From contig CAYSNW010000101.1 in the NCBI GenBank assembly GCA_964432415.1, forward strand, positions 1 through 6,269: a stretch of 6,269 nt of DNA, written 5' to 3'. The notes under the pieces are model-generated. The model did no database searches. It was given only the letters and a program-made list of their open reading frames with translations, and was not told where the DNA came from. This DNA is from JAFECT01 sp964432415. Its GTDB lineage: Bacteria > Pseudomonadota > Alphaproteobacteria > Caulobacterales > Caulobacteraceae. Positions 1-5,243 of this stretch are shown piece by piece. Numbering within the stretch: position 1 is the first letter of the stretch; each line of letters starts with the position of its first letter. Made by a program: the position numbers and the translations under genes.

Positions 1-1
1 C

Positions 2-1273
2 CCGACCTGCGGCTCGTGCTCGGGCATGTTCACCGCCAACTCCATGAACTGCCTGGCCGAGGCGCTGGGCCTGGCGCTGCCCGGCAACGGCTCTGTGCTC
101 GCCACCCACAAGGCGCGCGAGCGACTGTTCGTGGAGGCCGGCCACCTGATCGTCGACCTGGCGCGGCGCTGGTACGAGCAGGACGACGCGACGGCCCTTC
201 CCCGCGGCATCGCCACCCTCGAGGCCTTCGAGAACGCCATGCGCCTCGACATCGCCATGGGCGGCTCGACCAACACCGTTCTGCACCTGCTGGCCGCCGC
301 CCACGAGGGCGAGGTCGACTTCACCATGGCCGACATCGACCGGTTGTCGCGCTCCACCCCCTGCCTGTCCAAGGTCGCCCCCGCCAAGGCCGACGTGCAC
401 ATGGAGGACGTCCACCGCGCCGGCGGGGTCATGGCCATCCTGGGCGAGCTGGAGCGCGCGGGGCTGATCAACGGCGACGCGCCCACCATCCATTCACCGA
501 CCATGAAGGCCGCGCTCGAGCGCTGGGACACGGGCCGCACCAACAGCGAGGACGTCATGGCCTTCTATCGGGCGGCCCCCGGCGGCGTGCCCAGCCAGAC
601 CGCGTTCTCCCAGGATCGGCAGTACCCGGACCTCGACACCGACCGGAAGGGCGGCGTGATCCGCTCGGTCGAACACGCATTTTCCCTGGATGGGGGCCTG
701 GCGGTGCTGACCGGCAACCTGGCCCCCGACGGTTGCATCGTGAAGACCGCGGGCGTCGACGACTCCATCCTGAAGTTCACCGGCCCCGCCCGGGTCTGCC
801 AGAGCCAGGACGAGGCGGTCTCCTTCATCCTGACCGGCAGAATCGCGCCCGGCGACGTGGTGGTGATCCGCTACGAGGGACCCAAGGGCGGCCCCGGCAT
901 GCAGGAGATGCTTTACCCGACCAGCTATCTGAAATCGAAAGGCCTGGGGAAGGTCTGCGCCCTGGTCACCGACGGCCGCTTCAGCGGCGGCACCTCGGGC
1001 CTGTCCATCGGCCACGTGTCGCCGGAGGCGGCCGAGGGCGGCCTGATCGCGCTCGTGCAAGACGGCGACCCGATCGTGATCGACATTCCGGAGCGGACGA
1101 TCAGCCTGGACGTTTCCGACGCTGTCCTGGCCGAGCGCCGCAAAGCCATGGAAGCGAAGGGCGCCGACGCCTGGAAGCCGGTCGGGCGGGAGCGGAAGGT
1201 GTCGAAGGCGCTGCGGGCCTACGCTTCCATGACAACCAGCGCGGCGCGTGGGGCTGTCCGTGAGGTCAGGTAA
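2..1273 (+). CDS. ilvD: Dihydroxy-acid dehydratase, C-terminal 423 residues (5' end outside window)
   Basis: Cytosolic Fe-S enzyme that dehydrates 2,3-dihydroxy-isovalerate and 2,3-dihydroxy-3-methylvalerate to the 2-oxo acids, the third common step of valine, leucine and isoleucine synthesis. The reading frame is open from the first codon (base 2) and begins in the family motif PTCGSCSGMFTANSMNCL, which carries a conserved cluster-ligand cysteine. Further downstream are RYEGPKGGPGMQEML (visible residues about 287-301) and TDGRFSGGTSGLSIGHVSPE (about 322-341), the second IlvD/Edd signature. The C-terminus (ALRAYASMTTSAARGAVREV) is typical of IlvD rather than of the sister enzyme Edd. The visible 423 residues match what follows this motif in the E. 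coli enzyme of about 616 residues, so roughly 190 residues, including another cluster cysteine, lie upstream. The ATG at 26 is internal, not the start. It ends TAA and is convergent with the receiver-domain gene 30 bases away. No damage is visible. Confidence 0.97.
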   Translation, partial: PTCGSCSGMFTANSMNCLAEALGLALPGNGSVLATHKARERLFVEAGHLIVDLARRWYEQDDATALPRGIATLEAFENAMRLDIAMGGSTNTVLHLLAAAHEGEVDFTMADIDRLSRSTPCLSKVAPAKADVHMEDVHRAGGVMAILGELERAGLINGDAPTIHSPTMKAALERWDTGRTNSEDVMAFYRAAPGGVPSQTAFSQDRQYPDLDTDRKGGVIRSVEHAFSLDGGLAVLTGNLAPDGCIVKTAGVDDSILKFTGPARVCQSQDEAVSFILTGRIAPGDVVVIRYEGPKGGPGMQEMLYPTSYLKSKGLGKVCALVTDGRFSGGTSGLSIGHVSPEAAEGGLIALVQDGDPIVIDIPERTISLDVSDAVLAERRKAMEAKGADAWKPVGRERKVSKALRAYASMTTSAARGAVREVR

Positions 1274-1310
1274 GCGCCTGGTTCGTCCTGCGGCCTGGAC
1301 GACTTACCTG
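1267..1310. terminator. Inverted repeat between convergent genes, likely bidirectional terminator
   Basis: CAGGTAAG (1267-1274) is perfectly complementary to CTTACCTG (1303-1310), and TCGTCC (1283-1288) pairs with GGACGA (1297-1302) around an 8-base loop. The left arm has an 8-base bulge (1275-1282). The TAA stops of both ilvD and the receiver gene lie in the outer arms, so both genes end in the same bases, AGG TAA G. There is no T-tract on either side, so termination is inferred from position and symmetry only. Confidence 0.5.
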
Positions 1311-1726
1311 CCCGGACGCACCAGCCGTATCCAGTCAGTGACCGCCGATACGTCCAGCGGCTTGGGGATCAGGCCGTCGAAGCCGCAGCCTTCCAGCAGG
1401 CAGAACTCGCCCTGTGAATAGTGGGCCGTGACGGCGACTATGGGAATCGTCGTGCCGCGTTCGCGCAGCTGGCGGGTGGTCTCGATGCCGTCCAGACCGG
1501 GCATGGCGATATCCATAAACACGAGGTCAAAGCCGCCGTCGCCGAGCGTCTCGAGCGCCTTCTCCCCATCCGCCGCCACCGCCGCCGTGGCGCCGGCCGC
1601 TTCGGCCACCCGGGTCAGAAGCAGCCGGTTCAGCGCGTGGTCGTCCACAACCAGAACATGGGGCCGGTCACGGCCGGACACTCGGTTCGACGGCTTTCCC
1701 TGCCAGGACAAGTAAGATGATCTCAT
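1304..1726 (-). CDS. Single-domain response regulator (receiver/CheY-like domain)
   Basis: A stand-alone phosphoacceptor domain, expected to be cytosolic and to take phosphate from a histidine kinase or phosphotransfer protein and signal by protein contact. Numbered from the ATG at 1726 (140 aa): beta-1 HVLVVDD with the acidic pair D28/D29, phosphoacceptor D72 in LVFMDIAMPGLDG, switch threonine T100 in IVAVTAH, and conserved K122 in PKP. All key residues are present, and no output domain follows: the protein ends about 18 residues after the lysine. The sequence resembles receivers of hybrid kinases (MDIAMPGLDGIETTRQLR). The start is uncertain. ATG 1726 has only a distant GGAG; a GTG at 1681 gives a minimal 125-residue domain; an open frame extends to a TTG at 1837 but its translation looks non-coding. 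It is convergent with ilvD and divergent from the winged-helix gene. No kinase is visible nearby, so the partner is unknown. Confidence 0.88.
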   Translation of the reverse strand: MRSSYLSWQGKPSNRVSGRDRPHVLVVDDHALNRLLLTRVAEAAGATAAVAADGEKALETLGDGGFDLVFMDIAMPGLDGIETTRQLRERGTTIPIVAVTAHYSQGEFCLLEGCGFDGLIPKPLDVSAVTDWIRLVRPGR

Positions 1727-1923
1727 GACCCAGTCGGCGCTCCATCTGTCTCCGATCCGACACCATTCGAACAGGCGGGATCCGCACAGAAGTCGCCGGC
1801 CGGATTCAGTCGCCGAAGTCTGTCGAATGCTTTCCAACGAGCCGGCGTTTCTCGTCTGCCGCGCCGCCTCGAATCATCTTCACCTGCGAGTATGGGCGGC
1901 AGTCGGAGAGCCTGGACGCCCTG

Positions 1924-1944
1924 GGGGGCCCAATTTGGGCCCCC
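1924..1944. promoter_or_regulatory. 21-bp palindrome upstream of winged-helix gene, candidate operator
   Basis: Ten-base arms (1924-1933 and 1935-1944) are perfectly complementary around a single T at 1934, and G1923/T1945 could add a wobble pair. The half-site is GGGGGCCCAA. It ends 43 bases before the ATG at 1988. The one-base centre favours a DNA site for a dimeric regulator, possibly the winged-helix protein itself; as RNA it would form a strong GC hairpin with a small A/U loop, without a following T-tract. The role is inferred. Confidence 0.5.
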
Positions 1945-1949
1945 TCGTG

Positions 1950-1967
1950 ATGGCGCGCGGGCGCCAT
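1950..1967. repeat. Second inverted repeat upstream of winged-helix gene
   Basis: ATGGCGC (1950-1956) pairs perfectly with GCGCCAT (1961-1967) around the 4-base loop GCGG. It starts six bases after the preceding palindrome and ends 20 bases before the ATG at 1988, just ahead of the ribosome-binding site. It could be a second operator or a leader hairpin. Confidence 0.45.
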
Positions 1968-1987
1968 TGCACACAGGGGGCGGGGTC

Positions 1988-2443
1988 ATGTCAGGGTCAG
2001 AGCTCGATCAGCTCGAGCGATGCTATCCGGCGATCGCCGAGCGGCTGATCACTGGTGTGCTCGACTTCGCTTTGCAGGTCCGGCGAGACATGGGCGACGT
2101 CGATAAATGGATCGTCTTCACCGAAATTTCGCTTCGCTTTTACAATCGCCCTGACGTGCGGGGCCTGACCATCGAAGCCCTGCACGCCCTGGACGACATG
2201 GCCATGCGCATCGCCGGCACCAACGTCCGCTCGATCGCCGAAGCCAGCGGCATGGCGCGCGAGACCGTCCGACGCAAGGCCGCCGAACTTGTCCGCGACG
2301 GCTGGGTCGATCAAACCGGGAGCAGCCTGTCCCTGTCGCGCCTCGGCCTGCAGAATGCGGGACTGTTCCGCCGCGAACTGATCCGCCTAGCCCAGTGCAG
2401 CCATGCGGCTGTGCAGTCCTGCCGCCACGGCCGTTGCCCCTAA
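1988..2443 (+). CDS. Small winged-helix DNA-binding protein, putative transcriptional regulator
   Basis: Predicted cytosolic DNA-binding protein of 151 aa. Residues about 79-107 (NVRSIAEASGMARETVRRKA, then AELVRDGWV) form a helix-turn-helix followed by the start of a wing, as in GntR/MarR/Crp-type winged helices: S82-IAEASG is the first helix, the segment around ARETVRRKAAEL the recognition helix, and DGWV leads into the wing (VDQTGSSLSLSRLGLQ). Residues 1-78 are mostly helical and may carry dimerisation; no ligand-binding domain is recognisable. The start is ATG 1988, preceded by AGGGGGCGGGG; an in-frame ATG at 1892 would translate the palindromes and give a low-quality Gly/Pro/Arg extension. 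The last 15 residues contain three Cys and look unstructured. Two inverted repeats just upstream suggest autoregulation. It is divergent from the receiver gene. The exact subfamily and target genes are not known to me. Confidence 0.83.
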   Translation: MSGSELDQLERCYPAIAERLITGVLDFALQVRRDMGDVDKWIVFTEISLRFYNRPDVRGLTIEALHALDDMAMRIAGTNVRSIAEASGMARETVRRKAAELVRDGWVDQTGSSLSLSRLGLQNAGLFRRELIRLAQCSHAAVQSCRHGRCP

Positions 2444-2567
2444 GCGCCACGCAGTCCAGAAGGCCCGCCCCTCCTGCCGGTCCTGTGCGGAGCCTCACAG
2501 CCGCCGTCCATGCCGCGCCCTACGGTCACCTCATCGCGCCACCCGGCGCTTCCATGAGGACCCGACC
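2444..2567 (+). other. Spacer between winged-helix and Cys-rich genes, with small hairpin
   Basis: No gene supported here; the open frame continuing from 2403 gives an Arg/Cys/Ser-rich translation without family features. A 5-bp stem, GCGCC (2536-2540) with GGCGC (2545-2549), lies directly ahead of the ribosome-binding site GAGGA (2555-2559) of the next gene and could affect its access. No clear promoter or terminator is seen. Confidence 0.35.
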
Positions 2568-3188
2568 ATGTTCTGTTCGATGATGATGGCGGCCACGGTC
2601 GCCGCGACGCCCCTCCCCGCCGCCCCCGCGCCCTCGCCGACCTACGCCCCGCCGATGGACATGAGCTGGGCCATCAGCCCGGGCATGTGCCCGCCGGCGA
2701 CCTACGTCTCGCCACAGCTTCAGGCCCAGGCCGATGCCCGGCTCAAGGCGGCCTACGCCGCTTACTACGAGCTCATGAAGCGGCGGCGCCCGGTCACCCC
2801 GGCTCCGGCGCCCTCACCGGCCGCCACGCCGGCTCCCCCGCCGATGGATATGAGCTGGGCGATCCGGCAGCAGATGGAAGCCCGCGACTCCCTCATCTGG
2901 TGCCCGAACGACACCCCTGCGACCCCGACCGTCTCTCACGCCGGCGAGAAGGGCTGGGTCCTGGCACGCTGCATCACCGGCGACTGCTTCAAACATGACG
3001 ACCTGACAGAGTGCATCAAGCGGGACGGCCGCAAGGTCTGGTACAAGCCGTACGTCGCCTGCGGTCCGAAGGAGGACAGCGACGATGCGCCTGCGAAGGT
3101 CGCCCGCAAGTCGCCGGCCTGCTGTGGCGGGGGTTCCCCGTACGACTACCTGCGCCGCGCACGGGAGAACGGCGGCCGGTACTGGTGA
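2568..3188 (+). CDS. Cysteine-rich protein with duplicated PPMDMSWAI motif, function unknown
   Basis: A 206-aa protein that I do not recognise. The ATG at 2568 follows GAGGA with 8-base spacing. An upstream in-frame ATG at 2403 overlaps the previous gene and adds a poor Arg/Ser/Cys-rich stretch. Residues 1-20 (MFCSMMMAATVAATPLPAAP) are hydrophobic but lack positive charge, so export is possible but unsure. PPMDMSWAI occurs at 28-36 and again at 91-99, each after an Ala/Pro-rich segment and separated by a helical stretch (about 48-73, LQAQADARLKAAYAAYYELM). Residues 107-168 are a compact Cys-containing region (C112, C135, C140, C149, C165) with many W/Y/K, which could be a disulfide-stabilised domain. 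The tail holds CC at 185-186, GGGS and an Arg-rich end. It lies on the same strand as the winged-helix gene, 124 bases downstream, and is convergent with the Q/P-rich gene. Codon third positions are strongly G/C as in true genes here. Confidence 0.78.
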   Translation: MFCSMMMAATVAATPLPAAPAPSPTYAPPMDMSWAISPGMCPPATYVSPQLQAQADARLKAAYAAYYELMKRRRPVTPAPAPSPAATPAPPPMDMSWAIRQQMEARDSLIWCPNDTPATPTVSHAGEKGWVLARCITGDCFKHDDLTECIKRDGRKVWYKPYVACGPKEDSDDAPAKVARKSPACCGGGSPYDYLRRARENGGRYW

Positions 3189-3198
3189 TCGCGCCGCC

Positions 3199-3221
3199 GC
3201 GGGCCCGGGTTTCGGGCCCGC
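3199..3221. terminator. GC-rich hairpin between convergent genes, likely bidirectional terminator
   Basis: GCGGGCCCG (3199-3207) pairs perfectly with CGGGCCCGC (3213-3221) around the 5-base loop GGTTT. It fills the gap between the TGA of the Cys-rich gene (3186-3188) and the TGA of the opposing Q/P-rich gene (3222-3224). The stem is very stable but no T-tract follows on either strand, so it is terminator-like rather than a classical intrinsic terminator. Confidence 0.65.
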
Positions 3222-4622
3222 TCAGTTCGACGGCGACTGGAACAGGTCCGCGGTCTCCCGGAAGAGGCCCTGCGACGTGGTGGCGTGAGTGCTCAGGCCG
3301 GAGAGGAAGAGGTCCTCGAGCGCCGGCCCTCCGACCCCGATGCTGTATTGCGGGGCGCGGGTCCGCACCGCGCCAGGTCCGGGGGCGGCCGCCGGGGCCA
3401 TGCCGGCGGAGACCGGACCAGCTGACTGAACGCCGGATCCCGGGAGCACGGCCTGGGGAACCAGGGCTGCGGGGTCGCCGGCGACCTGCGCCCCGTCGGC
3501 GGACGCCGGACTGTTCAGGGCGTTGGCCAGCCCGCGCTCGAGCTTCTTCAGGCTGAGGCCGTTCTTTCCGTGCGCCGGAGCGGCGACCGCCGAGCCGTCC
3601 GGAATCGCCACGGGATCGGTGACCGTCGTGACCGCGGCCGGGCTCTGAGGCGCCGCGACCGTCGCCGTCGCCGTCGCCGTTGTCTGGGTCTGCAGCCGGG
3701 ATGAGTCGAGACGGCCGTGATGGTTTGGCCGCGAGGCCTGGGGCGGAGGCGCAAAGCGATTGGCGAAGGACGACGGACCGGCCCGCAGGGCCTGGCGACG
3801 CCGCTCCTCATCGCCGTTCGGGGCCTGCGGCGCCAGGCGGCCGGCTTGGCCGCCCTGATAGGACTGACGGGTCCGTGCCGGGGACGTCGACGAGACGCGG
3901 CCGGGATCGGCCTGGGGGCTGGAAACAGCCGGGCCCTGGGGCGCGCGACCGGCGAGCCCGCGCGAGGGCTGCCACTGGCTCCTCGGGTCCGCAGGAGCTC
4001 GCGGTGAACCGGGGACCTGCGGCTGCGCGGGCGCCCGATAGACCTGCTGGGGCTGGTACTGGGGTTGGGGCTGCGGGTGGTACTGCGGCCGGACCTGGGG
4101 CGCCTGCTGCGCCTGATATTGAGGCTGATATTGCGGCCGCGGCGGCGTGGCGGCCTGGACCTGCTGACGCTGGGGCGGCTGGTATGGCGCCTGATACGGC
4201 TGTTGGTAGGGCGCCCGCTGCGGCTGGGCGCCGGGCTGCGCCGCCGGACGTTGCGGAGGCTGATAGGGCGGTTGGTACTGCGGCCGCTGCTGGCCGCCCG
4301 GCTGGGCTTGGGGCCGCTGCTGCGCCTGATATTGAGGCTGGTACTGAGGCCGCTGCTGAACGCTCGGTTGAACCTGCGGACGCGGCTGCTGCTGAGGCAT
4401 CGCCTGGGGCTGGTACTGCGGGCGCGGCTGGATCGCGGGCTGCGCCTGCGCTCGCGGCGGCTGCGGCCTCGCCTGCTGTTGCTGGGGCTGCTGCTGAGGC
4501 TGCTGCTGCTGTTGCTGAGCCGGCTGCTGCTTCTTCGGCGGCGGCGGCGGCGGCGTCTGGGCCGCCGCGCCGGACGCCGTCAGGGCGAACAGGATCACGA
4601 GGTTCGCGAACGCCTTGCGCAT
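3222..4622 (-). CDS. Secreted Q/P/Y-rich low-complexity protein
   Basis: A 466-aa predicted exported protein of unknown function. The start ATG (4622) follows GGAGGG at suitable distance. Residues 1-21 (MRKAFANLVILFALTASGAAA) are a textbook Sec signal peptide, with likely cleavage before QTPPP. The mature protein opens with six prolines (24-29), then Gln tracts (35-50), then about 150 residues of P/Q/Y repeats; RPQYQPQYQAQQ occurs at 91-102 and 162-173. From about 205 it becomes Arg/Ser/Pro-rich, with an acidic/basic patch DEERRR (271-276), a Thr-Ala stretch (312-323), a probable helix SLKKLERGLANALN (357-370) and an ordered-looking C-terminus (about 424-463, APQYSIGVGGPALEDLFLSG and onward). 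I see no cysteine. It is divergent from the Rap1a-like gene and convergent with the Cys-rich gene. The composition suggests a disordered periplasmic, cell-wall or surface protein, but this is inference. The opposite strand is also open over long stretches, yet only this frame has a signal peptide and ribosome-binding site. Confidence 0.85.
   Translation of the reverse strand: MRKAFANLVILFALTASGAAAQTPPPPPPKKQQPAQQQQQQPQQQPQQQQARPQPPRAQAQPAIQPRPQYQPQAMPQQQPRPQVQPSVQQRPQYQPQYQAQQRPQAQPGGQQRPQYQPPYQPPQRPAAQPGAQPQRAPYQQPYQAPYQPPQRQQVQAATPPRPQYQPQYQAQQAPQVRPQYHPQPQPQYQPQQVYRAPAQPQVPGSPRAPADPRSQWQPSRGLAGRAPQGPAVSSPQADPGRVSSTSPARTRQSYQGGQAGRLAPQAPNGDEERRRQALRAGPSSFANRFAPPPQASRPNHHGRLDSSRLQTQTTATATATVAAPQSPAAVTTVTDPVAIPDGSAVAAPAHGKNGLSLKKLERGLANALNSPASADGAQVAGDPAALVPQAVLPGSGVQSAGPVSAGMAPAAAPGPGAVRTRAPQYSIGVGGPALEDLFLSGLSTHATTSQGLFRETADLFQSPSN
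4104..4340 (-). repeat. 24-bp exact direct repeat pair inside the Q/P-rich gene
   Basis: Bases 4104-4127 are identical to 4317-4340. The copies are 213 bases (71 codons) apart, so they are in frame, and they encode part of the RPQYQPQYQAQQ repeat. The identity at DNA level points to recent duplication or gene conversion within the repeat region. Recombination between the copies would remove 71 codons without a frameshift. Confidence 0.8.
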
Positions 4623-4758
4623 GGTGAATTTCCCTCCCCAGGGCGGGCGTCAGTCAAATCCTCCGCAGGCGAACGAGTCAATCTTCGAAATCTTTGGTTG
4701 CAGTCCACAACCTTTTCGGGAAGGTTAACGCCTCGTTCCTTAGGGGTGGGGGGCAATC
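4623..4758. promoter_or_regulatory. Divergent promoter region between Q/P-rich and Rap1a-like genes
   Basis: This 136-base gap must serve both divergent genes. It is visibly more A/T-rich than the flanks around 4676-4730. Two overlapping stems compete: GGTTG (4696-4700) with CAACC (4708-4712), and AACCTT (4709-4714) with AAGGTT (4721-4726). TTGACT occurs twice on the minus strand (complement of 4676-4681 and 4652-4657), but neither copy has a good -10 partner at 16-18 bases. TTAA at 4725-4728 is only half of a CtrA-type box. On the plus side, GGGGGG (4748-4753) is the ribosome-binding site. Confidence 0.5.
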
Positions 4759-5163
4759 ATGATGAAACGTCCGGGTCCCGGGCTGGGTATCGCGTTGCTT
4801 GCGATGGCGGCCGTCTCGGCTCCGCCGGCGACGTACGCGGCGCCTCTGAGCGCACAACAGCTCTACGCCATCTGCAGCGCGACTGACGCCAACAGCAAGT
4901 CGAGGGCGACGAACCGCGGCCTCTGCCAGGGCTATATCGTCGGCGTCGCCAACGCCTTCGTCACGCTGGAGCCCTTCGCCCGCAAGGGCTCGGACGATCC
5001 CAACTCGCCCCTGCTCTGCCTCGCGCCCGACGCAGGCCGCGTCGAGCTGCAGGGCGCCGTCACCAAATACCTCTCCGAACATCCGCAGGAGCTCAGCAAG
5101 GAAGCCAGCTCCGTGGTCATCGACGCCCTGATGGCGGCCTACCCCTGCGCTCCGGCGAAATAG
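4759..5163 (+). CDS. Exported four-cysteine protein, Rap1a/Tai immunity family-like
   Basis: A 134-aa predicted periplasmic protein. Residues 1-27 (MMKRPGPGLGIALLAMAAVS, then APPATYA) form a signal peptide, with likely cleavage before APLSA. The mature part has the pattern I associate with the Rap1a/Tai-type immunity family: LYAIC (C39), CQGYIVGVANAF (C56), LLCLAP (C87), a central VELQGAVTKYLSEHP and the terminal SSVVIDALMAAYPC (C130). Four cysteines in the mature chain suggest two disulfides, and length and helical character fit. Studied members bind and block cell-wall amidases delivered by type VI secretion. No amidase effector or secretion gene is in the window, and many alphaproteobacterial relatives seem to be orphans, so immunity is unproven. 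ATG 4759 is five bases after GGGGGG; the adjacent ATG 4762 would be eight bases away and equally plausible. It is divergent from one Q/P-rich gene and 80 bases upstream of another, possibly co-transcribed. Confidence 0.85.
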   Translation: MMKRPGPGLGIALLAMAAVSAPPATYAAPLSAQQLYAICSATDANSKSRATNRGLCQGYIVGVANAFVTLEPFARKGSDDPNSPLLCLAPDAGRVELQGAVTKYLSEHPQELSKEASSVVIDALMAAYPCAPAK

Positions 5164-5243
5164 CCCGCCCGGACCCCAGCGTCCGATCCGAACAGTTCGC
5201 GTTTGTCCGGCGTCAGCCGCCCTCGAAAACGGGAAACCGAACC
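5164..5243 (+). other. Short spacer between Rap1a-like and second Q/P-rich gene
   Basis: It contains a weak stem, CGGAC (5170-5174) with GTCCG (5181-5185), loop of six, just after the TAG stop, and an 11-base palindrome CGAACAGTTCG (5189-5199). Neither is strong enough to call a terminator or a named operator. GGGAAA (5231-5236) is a weak ribosome-binding site for the next gene. Short spacing without a clear terminator allows co-transcription. Confidence 0.35.

Larger units (their letters stand above)
1727..1987. promoter_or_regulatory. Divergent intergenic region between receiver and winged-helix genes
   Basis: These 261 bases should hold promoters for both flanking genes. I cannot assign a convincing -35/-10 pair on either strand. 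Visible structure: a direct repeat AGTCGCCG at 1791-1798 and 1808-1815; an imperfect inverted repeat, CATTCGAACAG (1764-1774) against CTGTCGAATG (1820-1829, one base short); and two inverted repeats near the winged-helix start, listed separately. Open frames across the region give Arg/Pro/His-rich translations with no family features, so I treat it as non-coding. Confidence 0.5.

Noticed and set aside
16..1263. 415-aa open frame overlapping ilvD in another frame
   Set aside because: It is an Arg/Gly/His-rich shadow; the ilvD frame carries full-length family motifs.
1725..2048. 107-aa plus-strand open frame across the divergent intergenic region
   Set aside because: It starts at the complement of the receiver-gene start, runs through the palindromes and into the winged-helix gene, and shows no family features.
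4484..4560. CTG/GGC triplet-rich stretch as a CRISPR or satellite array
   Set aside because: It encodes the Gln and Pro tracts of the Q/P/Y-rich protein in frame and has no spacer-repeat periodicity.
4652..4681. Two TTGACT boxes on the minus strand as -35 elements for the Q/P/Y-rich gene
   Set aside because: Neither has a recognisable -10 at 16-18 bases; they may be a repeated regulator site or chance.
4725..4739. CtrA-type site (TTAA-N7-TTAA) upstream of the Rap1a-like gene
   Set aside because: Only the first TTAA is present; seven bases later the sequence is TTCC, so just a half-match.
3680..4886. Long plus-strand open frames (315 aa from 3680 and 273 aa from 4065) opposite the Q/P/Y-rich gene
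   Set aside because: They are antisense to CAG/CCG-type repeats, give monotonous Ala/Gly/Arg or Leu/Arg translations and have no signal peptide or clear ribosome-binding site; the minus-strand frame has both.
5189..5199. CGAACAGTTCG palindrome as a LexA/SOS box
   Set aside because: The Gram-positive box needs CGAAC-N4-GTTCG and the alphaproteobacterial one a GTTC-N7-GTTC direct repeat; the spacing fits neither.
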